Positions 46,425 to 54,359 of a stretch of DNA of 64,000 nucleotides are shown piece by piece; position 1 is the stretch's first letter; each line of letters starts with the position of its first letter. Both the position numbers and the translations under genes were made by a program. Source of the DNA: Arcticibacterium sp964021845 (GTDB taxonomy: Bacteria > Bacteroidota > Bacteroidia > Cytophagales > Spirosomataceae). Location of the stretch: the NCBI RefSeq assembly GCF_964021845.1, contig NZ_CAXHZC010000001.1, forward strand, positions 1 to 64,000, in the 5' to 3' direction. Below the pieces are notes generated by a model. It was not told the origin of the DNA. It worked only from the letters and a program-made list of their open reading frames with translations, and did no database searches.

Positions 46425-46715
46425 ATGAAACTTAGTTGGAGTGTTATTGGCTTTGTATTGGTGGCAATTTTTGCGGCCAAGAGTGATGTTATAGGAAAAG
46501 TAAATTTCTCTTCAGAAAAGGTATTTTCAAACCTTGGTTTTCTTAGTCAATCTAAGGGATTGGAAACAAAACTGAACTCAGAAGAGGTCATTGAAGAAGA
46601 ATTAGAAAAAGAAGAAGAAACTCAAATATCGAACTCCTTCTATATTGGTGCTTTAATAGTGATTATTATAGCTGGCTATTTCATGAATAAAAGAAAGCCA
46701 TTAATGAATCCTTAA
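46425..46715 (+). CDS. Small membrane protein, unknown function
   Basis: A 96-residue protein with an N-terminal hydrophobic segment (SVIGFVLVAIFAA), an acidic middle (EEVIEEELEKEEE) and a C-terminal membrane helix (SFYIGALIVIIIAGYF) followed by basic residues. No family recognised. It lies 9 bases after the VCBS gene, so it is probably co-transcribed, and overlaps the convergent lacI gene by 15 bases. Confidence 0.6.
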   Translation: MKLSWSVIGFVLVAIFAAKSDVIGKVNFSSEKVFSNLGFLSQSKGLETKLNSEEVIEEELEKEEETQISNSFYIGALIVIIIAGYFMNKRKPLMNP

Positions 46716-47705
46716 TTCGGTGTCTAAAGTTATTTCTTCATAAGGCATTGTTTCATCAGATTGCATCCTTTTAAGAAGCAATTCGGCTGCTTTAGCTCCC
46801 ATTTCACTTGGAAACTGCTCTACAGAAGCCATTGGTGGGTTTTCTAAGAGACTAGTAAATGGTAAATTGGCAAAACTGACAAATAAAATGTCTTTGTTGG
46901 GTATGATTCCTTTTTGTCTGCAGGCGGCCATAGCATCCAAAGCTACATAGTCGTTAAAAGTTAATATAGCCTCAGGTCTGTCAGTAAGCTCACAAAGCTC
47001 AATCGTTCCTTTCGTGGTGTCTTCACGAGTTAAATTACTTGATTTGATGTATTTCTGAGAAGTGGGTAAACCAAATTTTGCAATAGTTTCTAAATAACCA
47101 TTTAACCTTTGGTCAGAAGCATCAAGGTTTCCGGGACCATTAATAAGAGCTATTTTCTTAATTCCTTTGTTTACCAAAAACTGAATGGCATCACTGGTGC
47201 CTTTAGTAACACTGCTATGTACTTTATTGGCTTCAAAGTTCCTTGGAACCCTATCAAAGAAGACTACCGGAATACCATATTCCTCTAAGAGTTTAAAATG
47301 GCCATAATGATTTGTTTCGGCCGAAACTGATGCTATTAATCCATCTATTCTAGTAGATATAAACGCATCTATCATCTTTTTCTCTCTTTCTATGCTGTCT
47401 CTAGATTGACTTACCATCACATGGTAATTATGCGGAAGTACGGCGTCTTCAATTGCCGAAATAGCCATGGAGAAAAACTCCTCTTTTAAAAAAGGAAGTA
47501 AGACACCAATTTTTAAGGTTTTATTGTTTTTTAGAAGTTTTGCAGCTGGATTAGGTACATAATGTAGTTTTTTCGCCAGTTCTCTAACGCGTTCTTTGGT
47601 TTTGATTCCTATCCTAGGGTGATCATTAAGAGCTCTAGAAACCGTACTAGCCGAAATGCCTAATTCTAAGGCAATATTCTTTATGGTGATATTGGTCCTA
47701 GCCAT
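46701..47705 (-). CDS. LacI family transcriptional regulator
   Basis: The N-terminal LacI helix-turn-helix (TIKNIALELGISASTVSRAL) precedes a periplasmic-binding-protein-like sensor (FFDRVPRNFEANKV, VNKGIKKIALINGPG, FNDYVALDAMAA). I start at ATG 47705 (MARTNITIKN); the longer frame would begin upstream of the predicted transcription start. Two matching operators upstream suggest autoregulation. Its place between SusCD and galK/GH2 points to control of galactoside use (inference). Confidence 0.92.
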   Translation of the reverse strand: MARTNITIKNIALELGISASTVSRALNDHPRIGIKTKERVRELAKKLHYVPNPAAKLLKNNKTLKIGVLLPFLKEEFFSMAISAIEDAVLPHNYHVMVSQSRDSIEREKKMIDAFISTRIDGLIASVSAETNHYGHFKLLEEYGIPVVFFDRVPRNFEANKVHSSVTKGTSDAIQFLVNKGIKKIALINGPGNLDASDQRLNGYLETIAKFGLPTSQKYIKSSNLTREDTTKGTIELCELTDRPEAILTFNDYVALDAMAACRQKGIIPNKDILFVSFANLPFTSLLENPPMASVEQFPSEMGAKAAELLLKRMQSDETMPYEEITLDTELRIH

Positions 47706-47730
47706 AGCTTTATTTTTGTTGTTGACAGTG

Positions 47731-47762
47731 GCAAGATATAAATATTTCTTATCGCAGTGCAA
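47731..47762 (-). promoter_or_regulatory. Predicted lacI promoter
   Basis: On the minus strand, TTG (47762-47760), a 21-base spacer and TATCTTGC (47738-47731), close to TAnnTTTG. The start of transcription falls near 47725, ~20 bases before the chosen ATG. The first operator covers the -33 region. Confidence 0.5.
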
Positions 47763-47772
47763 TTGTTTGCAT
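47757..47772. promoter_or_regulatory. LacI-type operator O1
   Basis: Read on the minus strand it is ATGCAAACAATTGCAC, 13 of 16 bases identical to O2. It overlaps the predicted -33 element of the lacI promoter. Confidence 0.6.
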
Positions 47773-47798
47773 TCATAATAGACTTTCGATTATTTGGT

Positions 47799-47814
47799 GT
47801 GCAAACGGTTGCAC
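47799..47814. promoter_or_regulatory. LacI-type operator O2
   Basis: GTGCAAACGGTTGCAC is a near-palindrome with one mismatched pair and the central CG usual for LacI-family sites. It starts 42 bases from O1, about four helical turns. Confidence 0.6.
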
Positions 47815-47885
47815 GCACATTTTTATCATTTTATGGTAATATTTTAATAAGAGTTTGGACTAAAAGCTATCTATATTTGTGATAG

Positions 47886-48032
47886 GCCAACTTTATAACT
47901 GTATGATTTCTTATTTTTTTACGTAAGAAAACCTCTGGTTTTTTTGAGTGAAATGTAATTTCATAAAGAAGTAAGGTTAAAATTTAGGTAGAGAAACTGA
48001 AACTATGCCGACCCTGTTGGCATAGTTTTTTT
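47886..48032 (+). ncRNA. Candidate small RNA or galK leader/attenuator
   Basis: A -7 box TATATTTG at 47872-47879 predicts a start near 47886. The transcript would contain hairpin A (TTTCTTA/TAAGAAA, 47907-47913 with 47924-47930), an overlapping hairpin B (AAAACC/GGTTTT, 47928-47933 with 47937-47942, then T residues), and end at the terminator at 48000-48032. A and B share bases 47928-47930 and so are mutually exclusive. No open frame longer than about eight codons was noticed. The -33 element is weak. Confidence 0.4.
48000..48032 (+). terminator. Intrinsic terminator upstream of the galK promoter
   Basis: A perfect 10-base stem (48000-48009 and 48019-48028, AAACTATGCC/GGCATAGTTT) with a 9-base loop and a T-run to 48032. 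It lies before the galK -7 box, so it must end a transcript starting further left on the plus strand. Confidence 0.85.
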
Positions 48033-48071
48033 GAATTTTAGCCGCATATTATTTTCATTAAGTAATAAAGC

Positions 48072-48079
48072 TACCTTTG
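48072..48079 (+). promoter_or_regulatory. Predicted -7 box of galK
   Basis: TACCTTTG matches TAnnTTTG, with a predicted start near 48086 and a ~34-base leader. No -33 TTG at the usual distance. Confidence 0.55.
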
Positions 48080-48119
48080 CTTTTTAAGTTTAAAACTCAA
48101 GATTTACCTCTGATACACT

Positions 48120-49286
48120 ATGAACGAAAAGGTAGTAGCTAAAACCTTTGAAGATAAGTTTAAATCATCTCCTAGTATTGCCGTTAGAGCTCCGGGTAGA
48201 ATTAATTTAATTGGAGAACATACAGATTATAATGACGGATTTGTACTTCCAGCGGCCATAGATAAGGCTATTTATTTTTGCCTTTCTAAAAGAGATGACA
48301 ATACCGTTATTCTGAATTCTGTAGACCTAAATGATGAGCATGAGCTAAGTCTTGATGATATTAAAAAATCAAATAAAGATTGGGCGAATTTTCTGATAGG
48401 TGTTATCAAAGAAATCAAAGACACCAACCCTAAACTAAATGCGGGCTTTAATCTCACTTTTGGTGGTGATGTACCTTTGGGTGCTGGTTTATCTTCTTCG
48501 GCTGCTATAGAAAGTGGTTTGGCATTCGCCCTTAATGAACTATTCAACTTAAATTTTAGCCTGCTAGATTTGGCTAAAATAGCCCAAAGTGCAGAACATA
48601 ACTTTGCTGGAGTAAGGTGCGGAATTATGGATATGTATGCCTCATTAATGGGCAAAAAAGGGAAGGTTATTCAGTTAGATTGTAAAAACCTAAAACACAC
48701 TTATCTTCCTTTTGAAATGGATGAAATAAGTGTAGTTCTTTTTAACTCAGGTGTAAAGCATAATTTGGCAGAGTCTGCTTATAATGAGCGTCGTGAGCAA
48801 TGTGAACAAGGTCTTAGCTTCTTCCAAAAAAACTATCCAGAAGTAAGCAGCTTTAGAGATTTAAGTTTTGAAACTTTAGAAAAGCATAAAGCAGATTTAG
48901 ATGAAAAAGTGTACGATCGCTGCCTTTACGTACTGTCTGAAGAAGATAGAATGAAAAAGGCCACAGTGGCATTGACGGAAGGTAATTTACCAGCCTTTGG
49001 CGAATTGATGTATCAAACACACGATGGTCTTAAAGACGACTATGAAGTTAGCTGTGATGAGTTAGACTTTTTGGTTGATTTAACAAAAGATAAACCAGGT
49101 GTTTTAGGTGCCAGAATGATGGGTGGAGGTTTTGGAGGTTGCACCATAAATATTGTCAAAAAAGATTCAGTTTCTAATTTAATAGAGGCTGTGAAAATCG
49201 CTTATTTAAGTAAATTTGATATTAATATAGAACACTTCCAAGTTCAGATAACAGACGGCTGTTCCGTTATTTATGAGCTTGCTTAA
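48120..49286 (+). CDS. galK: Galactokinase
   Basis: A 388-residue GHMP-family kinase. The galactokinase signature RINLIGEHTDYNDGFVLPAA lies at ~23-42, the ATP-binding motif is PLGAGLSSSAAIE, and the C-terminal motif is MMGGGFGGCTI. It phosphorylates galactose to galactose-1-phosphate in the cytosol, the first Leloir step. galT, galE and a mutarotase are not adjacent. It is followed 16 bases later by a GH2 beta-galactosidase. Confidence 0.97.
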   Translation: MNEKVVAKTFEDKFKSSPSIAVRAPGRINLIGEHTDYNDGFVLPAAIDKAIYFCLSKRDDNTVILNSVDLNDEHELSLDDIKKSNKDWANFLIGVIKEIKDTNPKLNAGFNLTFGGDVPLGAGLSSSAAIESGLAFALNELFNLNFSLLDLAKIAQSAEHNFAGVRCGIMDMYASLMGKKGKVIQLDCKNLKHTYLPFEMDEISVVLFNSGVKHNLAESAYNERREQCEQGLSFFQKNYPEVSSFRDLSFETLEKHKADLDEKVYDRCLYVLSEEDRMKKATVALTEGNLPAFGELMYQTHDGLKDDYEVSCDELDFLVDLTKDKPGVLGARMMGGGFGGCTINIVKKDSVSNLIEAVKIAYLSKFDINIEHFQVQITDGCSVIYELA

Positions 49287-49302
49287 CTAATCAACATACC
49301 CT

Positions 49303-52300
49303 ATGAAATTTTCACGAACCCTTACAGGACTGCTTTTGCTAAGTCCTTTTTTTGTTTGTAGTCAATCCTTCACATTCACAGAATGGGAAAATCCAGAGAA
49401 AGTAGAAATTAACAAACTAGCTCCCCATGCTGAGATGACTCATTTTGGTGGTTTAGAAGCAGCAAAAGCAGATGTAGAAGCCAGCCTAAACTATAAGAGT
49501 TTAAACGGAGAGTGGAAATTTAAATATGCTGATACACCAGAGGAAAGTCCTAAAGACTTTATGAAAGAAGGTTTTGATTCAAAACTTTGGACCTCTATAC
49601 CGGTTCCATCTAACTGGGAATTAGAAGGGCATGGTATTCCTATTTATACCAATATAGTTTACCCATTCCCAAAGAATCCGCCTTACGTAGACCACGCTTA
49701 CAATCCCGTAGGCTCTTACATAAAGGAGTTTACTGTTCCACAAAATTGGGAAGGCGATGATGTGATTTTAAGTTTTGGCTCTATTTCAGGGGCAGCTTAT
49801 ATCTGGGTAAATGGAAATGAGGTAGGTTTTACCAAGGTTTCTAAAACGGTAGCAGAGTTTGATATTACCTCTTTTCTGAAAAGTGGTACCAATACCCTAG
49901 CAGTGAAAGTTTTAAGGTGGCATGACGGAAGTTATATAGAAGACCAAGATTTTTGGAGGCTTTCAGGAATTGAAAGAGCGGTTGATATTTATGCAAGACC
50001 AAAAACGCACATTGCCGATTACTTTTCAAAGGCCTTATTGGTCAATGATTATAAAGATGGTAACCTATCGGTCAATTTGAATGTAGGAGGAAAAAACACT
50101 GGTGGATATGATGCTGTACTTTCACTGTTTGATTCCAACGGCAATACAGTAGCTCAGCAATCTCAAAAAATAACTGGTGCTCAGGTGAATTTCAAAGCCA
50201 TTAAAGTAGAAAACGTAAAACCTTGGAATACGGAAACGCCTAACCTTTACAATCTCGTTTTAACTTTAAATAAAAACGGGGTATTGATAGACGCTGTAAG
50301 CCAAAAAGTAGGTTTCAGAACTGTAGAAATTACAGACAAAGGACTTTTGGTAAACGGAAATAGAATCTTTGTGAAAGGTGTTAACCGCCATGAGCACGAT
50401 CCTAAAACAGGCCATGTCATTTCTAAAGAAAGTATGCTGGAAGATATCCGTTTAATGAAGCTTTTTAATATCAATACAGTGAGAAGCTCACATTACCCTA
50501 ATGACCCGTTGTGGTTGAAGTTATGTAATCAATACGGACTTTTTGTAATAGATGAGGCCAATATTGAAACACATGGCATGGGAGCAGAGTTGCAAGGTTG
50601 GTTTGATAAAAGTGTTCATCCTGCGTATTTACCAGAGTGGAAAGAAGCTCACCTAGATAGGGCAAGAAGGGTTTTAGAAAGAGATAAAAACCATCCATCG
50701 GTAATAGTTTGGTCTATGGGAAATGAATGTGGTAATGGCTCAAACTTTCAGGCTATTTATGATTATATGAAAGGTCGTGATGATACTAGGCCAGTTCAGT
50801 CTGAGCAGGCAGGAGAAGAGGCAAATACTGATATAGTTACGCCGATGTATCCTACCATAAATGCTATGAAAAAGTATGCAAGCTCAGGAGCTAAAAGACC
50901 ATACATCATGTGTGAGTACTCGCATGCTATGGGAAATAGTAACGGTAACTTTAAAGAGTATTGGGATGTGATTTATGGCAGCAATAATCTTCAAGGTGGC
51001 TGTATTTGGGACTGGGTAGACCAAGGCTTAGAAGTGAACGACCCATATAAGGGAAAGTATTTTGGCTATGGTGGAGATTTAGGAAGCCAAGACCTAAGGC
51101 ATGATGAAAATTTTTGTGCTAATGGATTGGTGTCATCTGATAGAATACCACATCCAGGGCTTTTTGAAGTGAAAAAAGTTTATCAGAATGTACATTTCAA
51201 AAATTTTGACTGGAAAACAGGAAGCTTTGACGTAAGTCTACAAACTTTCTTTACAGATTATACTTACACCTATAAATTATTAAAAAACGGTTTAGCATTA
51301 AAATCTGGTGAACTAAGTGTGAACAATGGAAAAGGAAAAGTAAGCTTACCCGCTTTGGAAGATGGGAATGACTATGTTTTCCAAGTATACGCTTTGCAAA
51401 AAAGCTATGATGCCATGATTCCGGCTGAGCACGAAGTAGCTCGTGAAGAGTTTCTTTTTAAGCCACTTAAAGAGGTGATTTTAGTAAAGAATATAAAAGC
51501 TACTTCAAAGTTATCGGAGGATGGAGACCTATATAATTTCAACGAAAATGGAATCGAAATATCGTTGAACAAGAAAACGGGAAACGTTGCCAAATTTACT
51601 AAAGATGGTGTTTCTTATTTGAGCAGCATGCCGCAGCCATACTTCTGGCGAGCTCCTATTGACAATGATTTTGGACATAACTTTCAAGAAACAGCATCTG
51701 TTTGGCGTACAGCCCATACTAGCAAAACCTTAAAATCTGTAGAGCGTTTTGAGGGTGGTATAAAAGTTAACTATACCCTGAATGATGTTTCGGCAGACTA
51801 TAGCATTAGCTATACCATTTTGGAGGGAGGAAGACTAGCGGTGAAGTCTGATTTAAGTATTAATGATGAAAATGTTTCAGAATTGCCAAGAATGGGAATG
51901 AGAATGCAGCTTCCAAAAGCTTTTAATGTGTTGAATTACTATGGCAGAGGGCCTTTCGAAAATTATCAGGATAGAAACACGGCCTCGTTTTTAGGTATTT
52001 ATGACGGTTTGGTTAAAAACCAGTTTGTAGATACGTATATAAGACCTCAGGAAAATGGCTATAGGACAGATACAAAGTGGGTAGCCATATCTGATGATAA
52101 AGGTCATGTTTTTAAGGTAGAAGGTTTGCAGCCATTGAGTTTCAGTGCTTTACATTACATGACGGAGGATTTTGACCCGGGAATGACAAAAAAACAGATG
52201 CATCCTACAGATGTTTCTGAAAGAGACGCAACCATTCTTCATATTGATTTGTTGCAAAGGGGTGTTGGCGGAGACAATAGCTGGGGGCAAATGCCTCATG

Positions 52301-52362
52301 AGCCTTACAGGCTTCAAAATAAAAGCTATTCCTACGTATATATAATCACTTTGGAGGAATAA
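49303..52362 (+). CDS. Secreted GH2 beta-galactosidase (LacZ type)
   Basis: A 1019-residue five-domain GH2 enzyme. A signal peptide (1-20; LLLLSPFFVCSQS) indicates export, unlike cytoplasmic LacZ. The acid/base is E475 (MGNECGNG) and the nucleophile E538 (CEYSHAMGN), at almost the same numbering as the E. coli enzyme. The C-terminal beta-sandwich has YYGRGPFENYQDR. It would release galactose from terminal beta-galactosides in the periplasm. It is co-directional with galK (16-base gap). Confidence 0.95.
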   Translation: MKFSRTLTGLLLLSPFFVCSQSFTFTEWENPEKVEINKLAPHAEMTHFGGLEAAKADVEASLNYKSLNGEWKFKYADTPEESPKDFMKEGFDSKLWTSIPVPSNWELEGHGIPIYTNIVYPFPKNPPYVDHAYNPVGSYIKEFTVPQNWEGDDVILSFGSISGAAYIWVNGNEVGFTKVSKTVAEFDITSFLKSGTNTLAVKVLRWHDGSYIEDQDFWRLSGIERAVDIYARPKTHIADYFSKALLVNDYKDGNLSVNLNVGGKNTGGYDAVLSLFDSNGNTVAQQSQKITGAQVNFKAIKVENVKPWNTETPNLYNLVLTLNKNGVLIDAVSQKVGFRTVEITDKGLLVNGNRIFVKGVNRHEHDPKTGHVISKESMLEDIRLMKLFNINTVRSSHYPNDPLWLKLCNQYGLFVIDEANIETHGMGAELQGWFDKSVHPAYLPEWKEAHLDRARRVLERDKNHPSVIVWSMGNECGNGSNFQAIYDYMKGRDDTRPVQSEQAGEEANTDIVTPMYPTINAMKKYASSGAKRPYIMCEYSHAMGNSNGNFKEYWDVIYGSNNLQGGCIWDWVDQGLEVNDPYKGKYFGYGGDLGSQDLRHDENFCANGLVSSDRIPHPGLFEVKKVYQNVHFKNFDWKTGSFDVSLQTFFTDYTYTYKLLKNGLALKSGELSVNNGKGKVSLPALEDGNDYVFQVYALQKSYDAMIPAEHEVAREEFLFKPLKEVILVKNIKATSKLSEDGDLYNFNENGIEISLNKKTGNVAKFTKDGVSYLSSMPQPYFWRAPIDNDFGHNFQETASVWRTAHTSKTLKSVERFEGGIKVNYTLNDVSADYSISYTILEGGRLAVKSDLSINDENVSELPRMGMRMQLPKAFNVLNYYGRGPFENYQDRNTASFLGIYDGLVKNQFVDTYIRPQENGYRTDTKWVAISDDKGHVFKVEGLQPLSFSALHYMTEDFDPGMTKKQMHPTDVSERDATILHIDLLQRGVGGDNSWGQMPHEPYRLQNKSYSYVYIITLEE

Positions 52363-52396
52363 ACTCATAATTTTAGCCTTCTTCAAAAAATAGGAA

Positions 52397-54037
52397 ATGG
52401 ATCGGAAACATCAGTTAGGAAAGTTAAGGACAGAGAAATTTGATATCTGTATTATAGGGGCAGGAGCAAGTGGTTCGGGTGCGGTTTTAGATGCAGTATT
52501 GAGGGGCTTTAAAGTAGCTTTAATTGATAAAAACGATTTCTGTGCTGAGACATCATCAAAGTCTACTAAGCTGATTCATGGCGGAGTAAGGTACTTAGAA
52601 AGAGCTTTTAAGCAACTAGATTTAGAACAGCTCAGGCAAGTACGTCATGGATTACATGAGCGTAAAACTTTATTGACTATTGCACCACATTTGGCAAAGC
52701 CTATTCCCTTAATTACTCCTGTATTTTCTTGGTTTGAAGGCATGTACTATAGCATTGGCCTTAAGTTATACGGAATGTTTGCTGCTGGTGACGGTTTGCC
52801 TTCAGCTAAATGGCTGAGTAAGGCAGATACACTAAAGAGGATGCCTGGGCTTACTGAGAAAATGCATAGTTCGGTGCTTTATTATGACGGTACTTTTAAT
52901 GATGCCGGCTTTAGTTTAGCCATGGTGAGTTCTGCGGAGTTAAAAGGAGCCATAGTGGCTAATTATGTTTCTCTTAAAGATTTTGAAAAAAATGTTGAAG
53001 GGAAATTGACTAAAGCTTTGGTCAAAGACGAAATTAGTGGAGAAAATTTTGAGATAGATGCTAAGCTTTTTATAAACTGTACCGGGCCCTTTTCTGATGA
53101 CGTAAGGCTCATGGCAGATAAGGATGAGGAATCTAGAATGCGGCCTTCAAAAGGTGTTCATTTTGTGTTTCCTTCTGAGTTTATGAAAGGTGAAGATGCC
53201 ATGCTAATACCAGAAACTAAAGACGGTAGAGTGGTTTTTGTGAAACCTATCGGCAATAAAATAACGGTAGGAACTACGGATACAGCTTATTCTGACATGG
53301 CTAATGAGCCCATACTTGAAAGTGAAGAGGTAGACTATTTACTAGAAACTGTCAATCCGTTTTTAGAAAAGCCCTTAGAAAGAAAAGATATAACAAGTGG
53401 TTTTGGCGGCGTACGACCTTTGTTGGCTCCGAAGAGTAGTAAGCGAAAAGAGACAAAAGCTCTTTTAAGAGACCATGAAGTAGAATATTTGCCAGAGTCT
53501 GGACTGTTAAGCCTTTTAGGAGGAAAGTGGACCACCTACCGTGTCATGGCAAAAGACGTGATAGATTATGCTGGCGAACTGCTTAATAAGCAAGCCGAAT
53601 GTGTCACGGCAAATCATAAACTAGTAGGAGCTCAAAACGCTGCTTTTTTAATGGATGTTTATAAAGTGAAAGCATCGAAATTATTATCAGAAGATACGGT
53701 GAATCACCTTTACGAAAACTACGGCGACCTTTCTCTAGAGGTACTTATGCTAGTAGAAAGAGAAGCTGGCTTGTCAGAAAAACTTCACCCAGATTATCCA
53801 TTTATTTTGGCGGAAGCTGCTTTTGCGGTTAAAAGAGAAATGGCTACCAAACTGAGAGATTTCTTTGCAAGAAGAATTAGAATGGAGCTTTTAGACTGGG
53901 AGGCTACTAAAGCGTCTATAGATAAAGTAGCTCCAATTTTCCAACGGAACTTAGCTTGGTCTGAAGAAGAAATGACAGCGTATAAGAAGGAGTATGCCGA
54001 CCTACTAGATAAATTTCAGAAGGTTTCTGGAATTTAA
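52397..54037 (+). CDS. glpD: FAD-dependent glycerol-3-phosphate dehydrogenase
   Basis: A 546-residue flavoprotein. The N-terminal FAD-binding motif is CIIGAGASGSGAVLDA (~18-33), followed by the family pattern SSKSTKLIHGGVRYLE. The C-terminal domain (DAO_C) carries the helical region ending KVSGI. It oxidises glycerol-3-phosphate to dihydroxyacetone phosphate and feeds electrons to the quinone pool. It lies 34 bases after the GH2 gene, so may be part of the same transcript, possibly indicating use of galactosyl-glycerol (inference). Confidence 0.92.
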   Translation: MDRKHQLGKLRTEKFDICIIGAGASGSGAVLDAVLRGFKVALIDKNDFCAETSSKSTKLIHGGVRYLERAFKQLDLEQLRQVRHGLHERKTLLTIAPHLAKPIPLITPVFSWFEGMYYSIGLKLYGMFAAGDGLPSAKWLSKADTLKRMPGLTEKMHSSVLYYDGTFNDAGFSLAMVSSAELKGAIVANYVSLKDFEKNVEGKLTKALVKDEISGENFEIDAKLFINCTGPFSDDVRLMADKDEESRMRPSKGVHFVFPSEFMKGEDAMLIPETKDGRVVFVKPIGNKITVGTTDTAYSDMANEPILESEEVDYLLETVNPFLEKPLERKDITSGFGGVRPLLAPKSSKRKETKALLRDHEVEYLPESGLLSLLGGKWTTYRVMAKDVIDYAGELLNKQAECVTANHKLVGAQNAAFLMDVYKVKASKLLSEDTVNHLYENYGDLSLEVLMLVEREAGLSEKLHPDYPFILAEAAFAVKREMATKLRDFFARRIRMELLDWEATKASIDKVAPIFQRNLAWSEEEMTAYKKEYADLLDKFQKVSGI

Positions 54038-54071
54038 GGCATATTTCTAATGAGGGTAGAACCAAAATAAT

Positions 54072-54079
54072 TAGTTTTG
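54072..54079 (+). promoter_or_regulatory. Predicted -7 box of feoAB
   Basis: TAGTTTTG matches TAnnTTTG, with a predicted start near 54086, inside the inverted repeat at 54085-54105. Confidence 0.5.
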
Positions 54080-54084
54080 TGTTT

Positions 54085-54105
54085 TATTTAAACTGATTCT
54101 AAATA
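54085..54105. promoter_or_regulatory. Candidate iron-regulator operator of feoAB
   Basis: TATTTA-N9-TAAATA (54085-54090 and 54100-54105), an inverted repeat resembling AT-rich Fur-type boxes of Bacteroidota. It covers the predicted transcription start, which suits repression. Confidence 0.5.
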
Positions 54106-54113
54106 GTTTTCGA

Positions 54114-54359
54114 TTGAGCAAAGCCACTAGTATATTATCTGAATTTTCACCGGGAGAATCTGTCTTAGTTGATGGTTTTAAAGACGAAGAATTGTCTTTA
54201 AAACTAATGGAAATGGGTTTTGTGCCAGGAACTGTAGTGAAGATTGACCGTGAGGCTCCTTTCGGTTGTCCAGTTTGCGTCACTATAGGTGGCGACTATC
54301 AAGTATCTCTTCGAAAATCTGAGGCCGCTACGGTTTTAGTAAAAAGCATTATTGTATGA
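54114..54359 (+). CDS. feoA: Ferrous iron transport protein A
   Basis: An 81-residue SH3-like FeoA (ESVLVDGFKDEELSLKLMEMGFVPGTVVKIDREAPFG... pattern). It modulates FeoB. The start is TTG at 54114, and the gene overlaps feoB by 4 bases. Confidence 0.93.
   Translation: MSKATSILSEFSPGESVLVDGFKDEELSLKLMEMGFVPGTVVKIDREAPFGCPVCVTIGGDYQVSLRKSEAATVLVKSIIV

Larger units (their letters stand above)
47706..48119. promoter_or_regulatory. lacI-galK intergenic regulatory region
   Basis: A 414-base gap with no substantial open frame. From left to right it holds the lacI promoter, two LacI-type operators, a plus-strand -7 box (47872-47879), two overlapping hairpins (47907-47945), a textbook plus-strand terminator (48000-48032) and the galK -7 box TACCTTTG (48072-48079). 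The elements are listed separately. Confidence 0.7.

Noticed and set aside
47706..47762. A 19-residue N-terminal extension of the LacI protein
   Set aside because: The extended start lies upstream of the predicted transcription start and ahead of the usual N-terminal HTH; ATG 47705 fits better.
48272..48655. A 127-codon minus-strand open frame
   Set aside because: It lies wholly opposite galK, whose family signature is unambiguous.
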